Source of the DNA: Takifugu bimaculatus
Taxonomy: Eukaryota > Chordata > Actinopteri > Tetraodontiformes > Tetraodontidae
Reading direction: 5' to 3'
Assembly (NCBI GenBank): GCA_004026145.2
Contig: CP034990.1
Coordinates: 9,907,066-9,971,065, forward strand
Length of the DNA: 64,000 nucleotides
Shown here piece by piece: positions 47,078 through 60,852 of the stretch (position 1 is its first letter; the number at the start of each line of letters is the position of its first letter). A program made the position numbers and the translations under genes. The notes under the pieces are model-generated. The model was not told the DNA's origin. It worked only from the letters and a program-made list of their open reading frames with translations, and searched no databases.

Positions 47078-48080
47078 ATCCCATCTCTCCCCACCCCACC
47101 CCCACTACTTCCCTCCTTTGGAAGTCACAGCAAGTGCTAATTTGTTGGTAGGGAGACCGAAGAGTTTTGTTACAGAATACAAATGTGTCTCTCCTCTGTA
47201 GCCGTAAAGAGCGCTCTGCATTGCTAATGCACGCGAGATGCCAGATAATGCGTGAAGGGAGGCTCGTACAATGGCTCCTGTTGTGGAGCCAGTTCGGTGG
47301 AGCGGTCCATGCATTCATCGGCTCGGCTGGGGTGAGATACGCAGATAGGTCTGGCGCTTTTAAGCAAGTGGGGTTTGAAGATTTTTACATGCAGTATTTT
47401 TTAAGTTAAATCTCTTTTTATTTAATGCTTTTGAAGGTTTTTTCTCTACCCCTCGCCTGTGAGCATTGACCCTCTGCCTTCTCTGACGATGTCTCCCACC
47501 CGGCATCAGATAACAGTTGTGATTAGATTATTTATTGCGTTCTAACTGCTTCAGGTCAGCCCTTTTGAAATGCTGTATGCACAGCATGGCTGTACATGAG
47601 GATGACGTCTCCCACCAACTACTGAGTGTCAGGGAGGCAACCAGTGTGGACTCAAAGGGAAGGAAGGAGGCACAGGGCTGGTTACCTTGGGATATGGGGT
47701 CTGTATTTAAAGAAGAAAAATACTTAAAAAGAAGCTTGATAACGTGTTTTCTCGGGATTGAGTCGAGATCCAAAGTGTTCGTTTCTGTTTGTTACACAAA
47801 TCTGAATAAAACTCGTAAAACTGGCAGCATTGGGTTACGATATTGAATCAGAAGGTTTTCTGAATTGGTTTCGTTTTGCTGCAGTCGTCTCCACTGATCC
47901 TGACAGGAGGGCGTCCTGCCTGCCTGAACTCTTCTCTGCACTGCTGGAGCCCGTTCACTCCAAGAGAAGCCTCAGGACAGAAGTCGGACAGAATTCCAGT
48001 TTTATTTTCTGTCGCATCTGTACAGTATAAAAATGTAACCGTTGGGAAAATAATGTCAGTGATGTTCCTGTAAATGTTCG

Positions 48081-48086
48081 AATAAA
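48081..48086 (+). promoter_or_regulatory. cyld: Candidate polyadenylation signal for cyld
   Basis: AATAAA 1.84 kb after the stop codon, followed about 25-35 bases later by a TGACCTGAGTGGTGTC stretch that could be the downstream GU-rich element. Confidence 0.5.
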
Positions 48087-48762
48087 GTCCATTTTGAAGG
48101 GAAAACGTTCTGACCTGAGTGGTGTCAGGGTCCAGGTGAGACTGGAATTGGTTTCATTTCTAACTTTAAATGCGAAAAAAACTGTTTGTAAAGCATTTTG
48201 TTAAATGCTGAGTTTTATTATATATAAAAATGGAATTAAATATATTCTCAGGCTTAGTGTCCTATTGATTGTGATGCCAAATGAGGTTGAATAATTAATC
48301 TAAAATATACATATATTCATTAAAGTTCTTTTTGATTTGGCTGCAAATGCTAAATTTCATAATTTCCATCACATTCATTTTTATTCAAACAGATTACAAG
48401 ATCAATAAATAAATACAGAATGACAGCTGTGTTAGTTACTGTAAATCCAGGCTTTATGGTGTGTTTTTCGGTGTTTGGGATGTACGTTATCCAGAGCTGA
48501 TCCTACTCTGATAGGATTACAATGATCAAGCCCAATTGAAGCTCATGACACAGCCATCATCTGCTGCCTTGTAAACATGCAACAACAGACCATTGTTGGT
48601 TTTTGTTGTTTCTGTTCACGGCGGGATGAGAGCGATTACAGTCAGCCTGGTTTGACCACTTGCTTGGCTTCTTCTATCTGCCTGTACCTTCAGATTAAAT
48701 CCACATCCAGTGACCCAATTCCTTGGAGAAGCTCTGATGAAACGATACTCTTGGATAAATCA

Positions 48763-48763
48763 C

Positions 48764-48794
<31 letters not shown>
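48763..48794. repeat. C18 followed by (AC)7
   Basis: Homopolymer of 18 C then an AC run, continuing into C/A-rich sequence to about 48810. Low complexity; the proline-rich open frames across it are artefacts. Confidence 0.95.
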
Positions 48795-51289
48795 CCCACC
48801 ACCACCCCTGGGACCACCTCCTCCTTGCTCCACACCTCACTCCATTTAGTTTTCAGTGGAACTTGCGACCAGCTCAGCAGGCTGACTTCAGAAGTGCCAG
48901 ATAAGTATTTGTCAACACAACAGCTGGCCCACAATGCCCTCTTGTAGCTTTATGCCACAGCATATGCCAGCAGCTCGTAGTATGTGGTAATTTAGCCGGG
49001 GTTGGTTCTGCACGAACAGATGGGCTGAAGTATTGTTATTCGCGCTCCAGCTCCGTGCCCCTGGGGGGGATCACTAAATAAAATCAAAGCAGATGGACCT
49101 CTCTGGGCGAGGCCGTGTTTATGATAAACAGCCTGTACGACCAGGTAACACCTTAACCCCACCCTTCACATGGAAAACAGCCCTGAAGCTGGTTTACAGT
49201 CATCCGGCCTCACCTGCGCCAGGTTTATCCAGACCGATGAGACAGGAAGTTCCTCAAGTACACGTCCTGTTTTACGCCGCTGACCTTAAACTGAAACGTT
49301 GTCTCAAAACAGAAGATCGGCAACGTCCCTGCTCATTTGCTCTGTTTTGTTCCTTTATCGCTGCCCTTGATGGCGGCAAACATTATTTTGACAAGAAGCG
49401 TAGGACTTTTCTCACTTTGCACCAAGATTTAGGTCTACTTTCATTCCCATGGGAAAAGCCAGCAACAAACAAAGGGGAGCCTATATCAGTGCATGAGACA
49501 AGGCGGCTGGTTCAGGCTGTGGAGACAACAGGAATCTCCGTCACCAAAGAAAAAAACAAGCTGGAGCATTAATGGTTTAAAGCTACTCAGACCTAATTCA
49601 CTAAACCAATTAGGTGCTGTTTTAACTCTATAGTGATGACTGTCTGCCTACTGTGTCATCAGAGGTCAGTTTCTGATTGGAAAATGTGAAATCAGTCATT
49701 TTCCGCTTTTATCCACCACAATTTTTCAGTGTTTTGATCTTTTTTCCGTCACTGTTCCCAATTAAATAATTTCAAATCAAATAAATCTAGAGATCGACAC
49801 CGAATTCTGAGAGCAATCACGGCGCTCTCAACTAGATTTCAAATGATTTTCTAAAAACATCGTTTTAAACTTAAATTTTCTACTTGTTCTATTGTCTTTT
49901 TTTTATTTTTTTAAATCCATATGGTTCAGGGTCACTATTGTCAAAAAATAAAGTTTTTGACGTTTGTGTCAATTAAATCAATACGTTTTTTTTTTTTTTT
50001 AACCTGACACAAAACTATTAAACCTCCACATTTGTCCTCATCTGAGTTAGGCTGAAGTTCTGCACTTCTGAAGGACCCTGGTCGCTTGGATGAACCATTA
50101 ATGGCCTCTAAAGCAGCAGCTACCAGATGTTGTTGCTTCCAAGAGCCAGGTGTGGATAAATTGCATATGCAGAATGTGGGTAAAATATTTAAAGTTGTAT
50201 TTTTCACTTAAGCTGTGAAGTGTCTTTATTGCCCATCACTGCTGTGGATATGGTGAGGAAGGGGGGCCTGCAGCCCCCTGGGCCTGCCCCTCCACAGCAC
50301 CACCTGGGGTGTTAAACAACCTGGATGCTCAGGCTGAGAGTGAGACTTTGGTACGGTGGCGGGTGGCTGTGGAACACGAGTTGGAGAAGGTGGGGGATGG
50401 ATGGGGTGTGGGGTGGAGGTGGGGTGGGGGTGACACCTTGAACACTGCACTGCTCTTGGGTGGAAACACGAGTCGTTGACTGCCTTTTATTGATGATCGT
50501 GTGTGTTGTGTGTGTGTGTGTGTGTGAGGTCTTTAGATTTGACTTGTTCAGCTGAGTAACTGCTAGTGTCCGAACTTTAAAAGCACCTCGAGGAACCAAG
50601 GCTGAGCTCTTCTCTTTCATTAAATTGCTAAAAGCTAATTCCTTTTTGCGAATCACTTTACTTGATTTTCAACTTTTGCATGGACCAGATTGACCAGCAG
50701 AAAGAGCTTCATACCAGAATGTAAGTGCAGGACCTAAAACCCTTTTATTAAGGACTCAGGATTTACTTCCTCGGTCTGCGGTCAGGGAAACTTGTAAAAC
50801 ACACCACACAGCAACGTCACAATCCCGACAGTTGAACTGGACACATGATCCTTAGTAGAGGAGCTGGGGTTACTGTGACATCTTTGCCCCATTTAAATGC
50901 AGTTCTCTCTCCAGACATCAGTCTTTCCACCAGATCTGGGTGTTTGACCTCACCTGCCTGACAGATTCAGGTCTTTCCTGAAATCCTCAACCATTGGTCA
51001 TGGCGAGCATTTCTGCTTTTCAGACACGCCATGTTTTTTGTTGGGTTTTTTTTTTGCACGAGGACAGAGGAGAGCTGTAGAGGTGCGGAGGAGAGATATA
51101 AGCATTGCTTGTACCCAAACAAAGGCATCGTGCAGGCATTTCATTAGACTATTGTGTGATATGGCAGCTCACTGCTGTGCATGTATTTATTAGTTTGCGA
51201 TACATGCCTTTTCCTGTTGTTCCCGGGGCAGCGGAAAATGCTGGTTTTGTTGACGGCGCAGCGTGAACGTCGCCCCGGATGCCAGCTGT

Positions 51290-52020
51290 CAGGCCCTGAT
51301 TCCGTCTCAGTTGGATTCTCAGCCCGCTCACTGAATGGTTAATTAGATTTGCCATTTTCAATCCAGTGATTGCTATACATGGTGGGACAAAGGGGCTGAC
51401 AGCGTGTAGCATTCAGCGCTAACTGTAACATTTAATAACTGGGGTAATTAACGCGTGTGTTGGGCATCATTGATTATGACATTACCTGGAGAACGGATGG
51501 CCCGGCCCCTGCCATTTTCCTAGGGAGCAGAGATATAGACTGTTATTAATAAACTGCTCTCTGCAGCTGAGAGAGGGGTAATTAATTACACAAACTAGCG
51601 GGTGCATAGGTTAATCGAGTTAAAACGGTTCCGTTCACTATAATTGATCTAATTTTTACTGACCCTTCCTGCTGGATTTTGTCACACGGCCCTGTGTGAA
51701 GAGAAATCACCTCATTATCAAAAGTTTAATCCTAATCATAGTTCTGCATCTGACTGGCTATAAGGTCAAATCTGAATGTCAGAAGCATTTGAAATTGATT
51801 GGTGGTTAATTGAATCAATGTCATGTTTGGAGAAAACAATAACGACTAATGGATGGGACAATCTAGCTCCCAGCAAATAGGCTTATTGGAAGGTGTGGGG
51901 TGATGTGCATGTACACGTGCTCGCAGCGGGGGATGTTTGGCTCGGTGCGAGACTTTCATAACTCATTATGTCTATAGTGTCAGGATCTGTGCAATTAGCA
52001 GCAGCTGCCGGGGCCTGAGG
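51290..52020. promoter_or_regulatory. Candidate conserved non-coding element cluster (homeodomain-type sites)
   Basis: Repeat-free AT-balanced sequence with a concentration of TAATTA/TTAATTAG cores (about 51340, 51446, 51580) and two similar 'ggggtaatta' blocks about 140 bp apart (51442 and 51577). The texture resembles developmental enhancers known around sall1. No alignment was possible, so conservation is inferred, not seen. Confidence 0.3.
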
Positions 52021-53689
52021 GAGGGTCACTGACATAGGTAGACATGAAAGTTCAAAAGTGATAGTAAATGAATCTCTTTTTACAGTTTTGAACTGCTTCT
52101 CTGACATTTGACCCAAATCTGGACACATGTTGGACACAGTCCCCTTGAACAGATGAGCCGGGGGCTTAAAAAGCTGCAAAGCATGTAGGGAAATAAAAGG
52201 TCTTGTTTTCGATTCTGTGTAGTTTGATAAAATCTGCATCAAGCACAACTAAACCACACGTTCTCCTCTACCTCTTTGCACTTGACAGAATCCCCCCCCC
52301 CCCTTCCAGTTGCAGACAGCAGCCACTTTCATCTTGCCCAGTGGGGGAGATTTCGCACTCATTTTTCACAACACATCTTTTAATATGCGCCGCTCCCCTT
52401 GTTATTCCTTTGCCCTCCTGCATATGAAATCCTTCCAATCTTGGCTGCCAGCAGCAAAAGACGAAGCCAATCATCTCCCAGCAATGTCAGTTACAATCTC
52501 CTGCAAACAATTTGACCCCTTAAGAGGAAAATTGCTTTCAATATAAGCTCCCTTTGAAAGACAACAATAAAAAGATACAACTGTAATGCTGCTGCCTCTG
52601 TCAGCACTTGGCCGGGACAGCTCCTGGGTACGACTGGCGGATGAGGTGCTTATAAGTCAGCCTTGTAATATCAGCATCTGAGCGAGACAGTCCTGGCAAA
52701 TGAATCCCATTTTGGACATAACAGCTTGGCATCACATGAAAATTACTGGCATGAGCAGCGGTTGTCAGATACGCTCTTGCCATTGTGATGGCGAATTGTC
52801 ATTTATTATATGTTGTGCCTGCCTCTGTCAGCTCCTGTTGACTGTGTGTATTGATTTGCAAGTGCAGAGGTCACTTTGATCAACACTCGGCAACACACGG
52901 GACTCACAACAGGCTGACATTCCATTACCTGAGACAAAAGCGACTCAAAACAAAGAATATGTTAAGGAACGCCGCACTTCAGTGCAACAATATGACTATA
53001 ATTAACAGAGAACTGGTTGAAATGGGCAGATACTGTTCGCACTCAGAGGCTATTGTGCACAAGAGACGAGCGCGATGTCTCTGTGATATTACATGCTCGA
53101 CCTTTTGCCTCTTCCCCTGGCCCTGTTGTATTATCTGAGCTTCTTTAAATCAAATATGGTCACACTAGTGGCTCTTAAATCACCTAACCTCCCCCAAAGC
53201 GTGCCGATGATTGGACCACAGAGATACATCCTGTGGAATCCATTAAAATAATGAAACACTGGCAGTGCTAACACCCACGTTGAAACATTCAATTCTGCTA
53301 CCTTGAAGCCGTGACGATAAAGCCTTTGCAGAGTGGATGATATAGATATGAAATATGGAGCCTGCAGATGGTTTTCTGGGTGATATAACGTTGTAAAACG
53401 TGGTAAAAAGGGATCATCACTATTGAATTGCCATTAGTAAGCATGTGTTATAACAGGTAAACAACAATGTCAAACATTATTCATATTAACAGCAGCAATA
53501 GTCACAATAATTAAAATAACAGTCCAACAGCAGTGATAAGGTTCAACTTTGTTTTGTGCATCATTTAAAATTGAAAAGAAAGTTCTGCTCTTAGATTTTC
53601 TAGCCATCATTCCTTTAATAATCTGCCCTTTCCTCCACAAACCAATCAAAAACCATCCCGCTATTTGGAACTGCGACATCAACGCTGCA

Positions 53690-54440
53690 ACGTTATCGAT
53701 CTGACAGCATCAATATGCTTTTATTTATTAACAAGCTGCTTGCCATAATTAGTGTAGGTGTTTGCTGTGTGGCAGCAGAGGAAACGCATATCTGGGCGCT
53801 GTGAACAAGCGCCTGACTGCTTTATTGCGTAGGCTGGCCTATTGCTACTGTCTGTCATGCCTGTCAAAGTCATGAGAGCATCACTTTATCATCGTTTGTC
53901 TGCCACGTCTGATGCTATTGAGTAGGAGGCCGCCCTTAGGGAAATAGGGACCGGCTGCTCTATACTCAGTTTTAACTAAGTTGCCGCTCGGGCTTTATCA
54001 GTACTCCCAGCCCGTCAAAGTGCCTCGTAAGGTTTGAAACATGCTTACCAAGCATGAGTGGCCTGGTATGAGGGCTGATCAAAGCTTCAGAGGCATTTAC
54101 AGTAGAGACCTATGATCATATGATGATCCTTCCTGATGATCCCCTGTAAAAGCAGCCATGAAGACTCAGTCTCGTTACATGTGGCAGCAAACAAACAGGC
54201 CTGAGTCCATAACAGCTTGTAAAACTGCTCATCCAGGCCAGATACGCCGTCTCTCCGTCACCAGCAGATATCATTGTGATGTGATGATGCAGGAGGAGAG
54301 AATTAGCCACCGAATCACTGTTTGACTTCAGTTTGTGATCCTGTGCTGCAGCTTCCGGTGAAACCAAATACTCCTGCAGCGGCCCATTAGCATGAAATGA
54401 GCCAGTGGAGACCTGTGCAAACGGACCCAGCGGGCAGATA
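53690..54440. promoter_or_regulatory. Candidate conserved non-coding element
   Basis: A repeat-free block with TTATTTATTAACAAG (forkhead-like), CCATAATTAG (homeodomain-like) and TGATCATATGATGATC (partly palindromic) motifs, and no open frame of interest. Offered as a location to test in a multi-fish alignment. Confidence 0.25.
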
Positions 54441-57400
54441 CAGACCAGTTTCCATGAGTCAGACCAGCTCCTGCCTGTTCATAGCAGGTTAAACAACAAC
54501 GTCCTGGTGGGGTAGGATGATTCAGTGTCTGGTCAATAAACTAACCGAGAAAAAGCTGAGTCTGCAGATTCTTTAATCATTATCATTGGATGATTCAAGA
54601 ATCATCTTTGTCTTAGACATTTGTGACAAAACCACCATCAGGTGGGCTGAAGCGCTCACATTAGGCATGTAAAGAACAGAACGTTGAGGCGGAAAGCCCC
54701 GGAAATGTATTAGCAGGGGTTCAGCAATGCAAGTGTGCAGCTCATATGATAAAGGCAAATAATACAGGAGGGTTGCTATAGTTATCAGAAGTTTGAGAGG
54801 AGAAACATCCATCCTGGCAAAGACACCGCATGTAGAACACGTTGCTTCAGGCCAATCCACAATGCAAAATTGATTAATATTTGCTTTCAAAATGACACAG
54901 CGTGATGCATGGGTCCTCTCCACATGTAAATGAACACTTTAAAGGAGATGAATAGCCTCAATGCAGGATTGTAAAGTTCACGCTGCAGATTTGCATATTT
55001 ATATTACAACTTACTGATAATAAGCAGGCCAGGAAGAAGCAAATGCAATCCGTTTGTCAATGTACAATTGCTACATTACAAAACTAGCTCTTATTAGCTT
55101 CCCTGAACTGATATGTTCAATTACTTGCCATGATAGGTGCACTGAAGATATATTGTACTGCATTTTGACTTTATAATACAATTTAGATAAAGACAGGAGA
55201 CAACTGATGATTCATTTAGGATGTCGGCAGGAAGCTCAGCAATGCTGTTTTTCTCTTAAACGTGTCTGAGAAAATTATTTGTAACTCCAAATCTGCCACT
55301 ATTTCAAACGAATCATGTCATAATGAAAGCTGTTTCTCTTTTGTGAGCCTGGCAGATTTTGTTCTGGTGTACAATAATTGGGGCTGTTCAACATGACCAG
55401 CAATGACGCTGTGTTTCCTCTTCAGTCATCACTTTCTTTTAGAGCGCCGCGGCTTGACTTCAGCGTGGATTTCCTGTTCCTGAGGAGAGACACAAAGCCG
55501 CAACGCCACCATGTTATGTTTTGTGAGGAATGTCCAGTAGTTACCAGGATGATGTCACCATTCACTCACCAGCCAAACACTGCGCCTGTGTTGTCAGCAC
55601 AGCTTCAGTCCGACTGTGATGGCGAGGGCTGATGGGAAATGTAACGGTAAAACCATATACAGGTCACAATGGACATTACACTTGCAGGTTTGTGATAAAT
55701 ATGTCTGTTTGGTGAGACTTTCATAAAGACCCTGATAGTTAAATAAAAGAAGCATCATCTTTTGTGGCTGTGTGATGGTGGTGAGGCAGGAGCCAGAGCG
55801 GTCCTGCAGTTACACCACCAGCAGTCAGGCTTAAAAAGCCTCACTCAGATATAAAACAATAAGATGGAACTGTTCCCTTGTTCCAGCTGGTTCCAAATAT
55901 GCTTATTCACACACACATAGAAAAGAGGTGTGAGTGTGTGTCATAGCCTGTCTCATTATTCTGGACCCCCTACAACAGTTTTTGCCTAAAGAAATAGGAC
56001 CCGTCTGACTTTCCCTCAGCTGTCAGGGACAATTGCAGACACACTCATTTAACAATTTAGAATTAAAAGAAATTAACCAAAAGGAATTAGAACCAGAAAT
56101 ATGCAATTAAGCAGCAGTTTGTTATTTTTTTTATTCAATCAGGAATAAAAGAAACTATTCAATAAGAAATTTGGATCAACTTTATAGCCGATGATATCCG
56201 ATACCAGATAAGATCTGAGTAACTGCTGCGATGTGGAGAATAGAGGAGAACATATGTTGCATGAAGCCACAGATGAGAAAGACGATCCTGGCTAAAATAC
56301 AAAAACACAATATATGAGTAATCTAATCGGGGCCATATGTTGTTCAAACATATCAGCCCTTCTGGCTTTGCTGAGGTGAAAAATGAAATCAAATAACACG
56401 AACGAAAGGAGGCCATTAACTAACGCTGATGACGACCTGTAACACACACTGCTGCCATTGAGTCCTGTTGAGTTGCGCTTTGGGAGGATCCGTCAGGTCT
56501 GCAGATACATCAAACACCTCCACACACCATGTAAGGTGCCTAGCTTAGCCAGACCCACGTGCACCACGGAGGAAAATCAGACTCACATCACCGAGTGTGT
56601 CGCCGGAGTTTAACTGAAACACCCAGAAGCTCCTCCCATTATCTAATAAGAATGCTAGTTTTGCTAATTAATTGGACATAAAACATAAGCAGAGACAGAT
56701 GCAGTTTTAATATAATTAGGTCTGATTGCTGTAACATCTCTGCCACTTTATTGATGAAGATCCATGTTGAGGACAGGCGGGCGCTTCTTCAGACCTGGTG
56801 CTGAAACATAAATCTCCATCGTTTTAATAAGAGGCGACAGGAACCAATTTGTGAGATTTATACTTTTCTCCCCCCCGGTCTCAAATATGGATGAAGAACA
56901 GACATATCGGTCAGCTTTGATGAGAAGACTGAATCTAATTAGAGTGGAAAATGAATTTTAACGGGCTGGTCGTTACAGTTTAAGTCTTATAAGAAGCTAC
57001 TTCTCCTGTCACGCTAATTCAATTCCCGATCACGATGATCTGCGCTGAACATGGAAACTTCTGAACCATAGAGAGGGGCTTTCAGGGCCAGCATTGTACG
57101 TGTAACAGAGAGAAATGGTCTGTAATTGAATAATAAACAATGTCTAAATTACATTAAAGTCATCCAGGGTAATTGGATTAGAGGAAAAATGCAAGTGAAC
57201 CACATAATAATAACGCAACAGTATGATGGTCAGTGATGGGCCAGGAACAGTCCGAGCTTCCCAGTGTGCCACTTTAAGCCTGTTTTATGCTCTAAAAGTT
57301 TTACACATGCACATATAGGGGGAACACATGGAACCGTTTAGCCTGATGTCTGTGTCAGCTTCACGTCCAGCACGTGAAAGAGTGTGTTTAAATGAATTAT

Positions 57401-57939
57401 CACGGCCGACTACTTTCTATTACCATATTCATGTGGGGATGAGAAAGTGGCAATAGAACACTACACACATAACACACATAAAGGATGAAATCCATCCATC
57501 CCTGAGGAAGTGTTGTTCTCAACACAAAAGGCAAACCGCAAAAACCATAAAACACCGTTAATGTGTTGAGGTGGAAGAAAATGTGAAGCGTCCGATCTGA
57601 TCATTACACGTGGGAAACTCATAAATGTGGTGGAAATCTATCAATCGGGGGAAACACGATAACTAAGAGTTGGACTCAGCGGTGAGGATCATTCCAGGCT
57701 TTCTGCAGCAGCCACAAACAAATTAAGCCTCATCCCGCCGTGATATTATTAGCATAAAAGTGCACCTTCATTTGTTTGTTCCGTCTGCCAGAAATCAGTT
57801 ATTAACAGCCTTAAATTCATGACCACAGGAGCATTCACCGCTACGCTACACGGTTCTCCCACCAGAGTAAAGGAGCGCGACCGGCCTGGAGCGAATACCT
57901 CAGCACGCCGTGTCATGCATGGTGTAATCTGATAATATC

Positions 57940-58260
57940 AATCATAATTGTGTTAGATGTAATTTATCCGACTCTCAGTTTGTCTGGGTCAGGGTAGGAA
58001 GCAAGGCCCCACTTGCCATCAATTATCAGACATAAGAGAGTGGTGGATGGAGCTCTCCTCTATAAATAATCCTGCGGGGGCGTGGCGGCCCGATCGATGC
58101 CGTACAGTTCCACTGTCACGGCTTTAATGGCGGTTGGCTTTCTCGGCCGTGTGGATCAATAGCGCGTCTCCTCTGGGCTCCGGCTGAGTCCAGGTCATGC
58201 CTGATGACGGCGACGTAAAAGACACCTCTGTTGTGATTAGAAAAAAGGCAGCCCCACCTC
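57940..58260. promoter_or_regulatory. Candidate conserved non-coding element, GC-richer core
   Basis: An AT-rich left part (ATCATAATTGTGTTAG) passes into a CpG-containing core (58075-58215) with GGGGGCGTGG, an SP/KLF/EGR-like box, CGATCGATG and TGATGACGGCGACG. This is unlike the surrounding AT-rich desert and lacks repeats or a long frame. A distal enhancer or a CpG-rich regulatory island is possible. Confidence 0.3.
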
Positions 58261-60524
58261 TGGGGAAGGGGGGGGGGGCATCTGTGGTTTACCCAGGATC
58301 CTCGTGGAGCACCTGTTGAGAATAGTCAAATGTTGTGTGATTATAAGCATTCATTGTGAAAGCTCGTCCCTCGGCCATCATGGAGATAAATGAAAGTGAA
58401 GCAATATTGCAGCTCTTTGGTCATAAAGGAGTTCATTCACATTTGAGAATGCCACCGATAAAATAAATCAAAAATGAATTTTTTAGATGACCCAGCACCC
58501 ATTTTAAATCCCGCCGCATCAACAGCACCAGTTTGTCTACTTTTAACATTTTTCAGCAAATATTTTGATTTTCAGTGTTTTTCCAGGCCCCTTAAATCTC
58601 AAACAGTCCAACTGAAAAGCCCAGAAAGGCGCGCGGCTCCGTCTGAACGTCAGAATGACAGACAGCGCAGTGGGCAGCCAGAGAGAGACCAAAACATTAA
58701 CCTGGACACCCAAACACGATCCATGTGCAAAATAGAAAGAGAATGGAGAGATGCTGGGTTTCATAAGCACTCATAATACAACAGGTTCTCAAACTCATCC
58801 AGGTCATCTCAGTTCAGAAAGATCCCATCATCTGGTGAAAGAAACCGGAAGGCTTCTTCAGTTCTGGTTGGTTTTGTGGGCGCTGAAACTGTTTAAGCTA
58901 CTGCATCTATGAAAGGGTCTCGTATTACTGCCTATAGAAAACATCACAGTAAAGTCATCAGGGGGCCGGCAGATGTAAGGTAGAAGTTGTCTGTGTCATG
59001 CAGATGCCACAGCGCTGCCATAAATCTGTGTCCTTGTCCATTTTTATGGGGGAGGCGGCCTCACTATAAGAAGCGGGGGTGTTCTAGATAAACCGCGTGT
59101 GTAATTAACAGAGATGAGGGTCACTGGCTGACTGAGGCCTTGTTTGCTAAACAGCTTTCAGTGTTGTTCTTTTTCCTCCCAGCATCTCATCTTCCAGGTT
59201 GGGGAGTCTCTACATGCTTGTGGCTGAAGCAACACACTGATGTGGACGCCTCGACCTCTGCAGAGCCGCTCAGGGTGGGCAGGAGGGCTGCACTTTGATA
59301 TTTGATGTGATCCTGTTCTTCACAACACAACTCCGGCTCTCTAGCAGCTTAGATCATGGTTTGGTTTCATGAGACAGACGTTGCTCTGCAGAAGACGGGA
59401 CATCAGATACCAGCAGCTCCGCTATGCTCACTGGTTTCTCCAGGCTGTGAAAATGTTGGGTGATGGGTTGTTTTTTCAAGGATACAAGAGTTGGTAGAAA
59501 CTGACCTGAACTGAGAATCAAGCCTCAACTCCACTGTCCTAACAATCTTTTTTTATTTATTTTTTATTTTAGTGAGGTTTTAGTCCACCGAGCCAATGAA
59601 GAAAGGTATGTGTACGTGCGCTCCACATGCACACAGAACGGTAACTAAGCGCGGAGGCTGTTTCTCCTGCTGCCACTGGTCACCCAGGACTACCCCTGGA
59701 ACTAATTGAGCTTCCTCTGGGCTGCTTTTCTACTCAGATGGGCCCAGCTGGTGGAGATCCGCCACCCAGCACTGCGGCGACACCCCCGCCTTTTACCCTC
59801 CCAGCTGCTCCCTCCCAGTCTCACTGCACTGGGTGTGTTCAGTCCTTGTGGGAGTTCCAGACAGGGGTGGACCACCGTGATGACTCTGCATTGCCTTGTT
59901 CGCTGTACGTAGCACAACAAGCCAACTGACGAGGCCAGCGAAGCTTTCTGCTCGCACCAGATGGGGGTGGGTCGGCAAGCAGCATCCCGGTTAGCTTGCT
60001 CAATCCTCCATCTCTCACCAGACATTTCACTGTCTGAGAAAGAAAAAGGTCGTCATAGAAACACAGAACCGTTTGATGTTTCACCCTGAAACTGAAAAAC
60101 ATGTCCTGTCTGCGCTCTGCTGAGGCTTTTGTGTTCAAACTAAACTTTCTTTTGGTGACAGGATGAAACTATAGTACATTCACAAAGTACTTGTCATGAA
60201 ATAAATGAAGAAATGTCTTCAAAACTAAATTTACCTGGTTAGGAAACAGTGTGTCAATTACACACTGCACCCGTGTCCAGTGTGTCCCTTGTAGCACATT
60301 TGACTCCGGATATTTGTTACATCCCTGTAATCAGACCAGGTGCTACTCTGTTTAATGTCTTTAGTCTGTATATTTATGCAGGTTAAGGACAGTCGTCCCT
60401 CAATTACCCCAAGTCCTTAAGACATTTCAATTGTAGGGATGTTACTGTTTGACCTTCGAGATAATACACAAAGTGTCGGTGATGCAGTAGACATGTAGGA
60501 GACTGAAGAACCACATGTTTCAGT

Positions 60525-60852
60525 CCATGAAAATGAGTTTATTAAAAACTTGATGCAAGTTAAGCCCAAAGGCAAAAACCCAAAAGGCAACAAAAAAGCA
60601 CTGAAAACCCAGATTGAGAGAGAAACCCAGATAACTGACTCTAAGGGAGGCATGAAACAAGAGAAGAGGCTGGAGATGAACAAATAAAACCCAAGAGCAG
60701 TGGTGGCACAGACATGTGGACGAGTCTGGCCCTGGCTGAACGCCACCATCAGCCTTTTATAGAGAGCCTGTCCAGGTGAGTCTGATGGGTGACCGAGGGG
60801 GAGGGAGAACAAAAACAAGGCACTGGATTCACAGGAAAACCAGGACCATGAC
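60525..60852. mobile_element. Possible degenerate dispersed repeat
   Basis: A-rich sequence starting 'gagtttattaaaaacttgat' and ending 'aaaaccaggaccatgaca', with 'cagccttttatagagagcct' in the middle. The overall arrangement resembles a common teleost dispersed repeat that I cannot name. Its complement gives the long minus-strand open frame at 60417-61202, which has no domain. Confidence 0.3.

Larger units (their letters stand above)
46242..48103 (+). other. cyld: Probable cyld 3'UTR
   Basis: Follows the TAA at 46239-46241. AATAAA occurs at 47805-47810 and again at 48081-48086; the latter is followed by a T/G-rich stretch and is taken as the main end. The region contains a C22 homopolymer. 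Short open frames within it are not genes. Confidence 0.6.

Noticed and set aside
49093..49572. Plus-strand open frame, 159 codons, as a gene downstream of cyld
   Set aside because: No family resemblance and no promoter or splice signals; the composition looks like chance openness.
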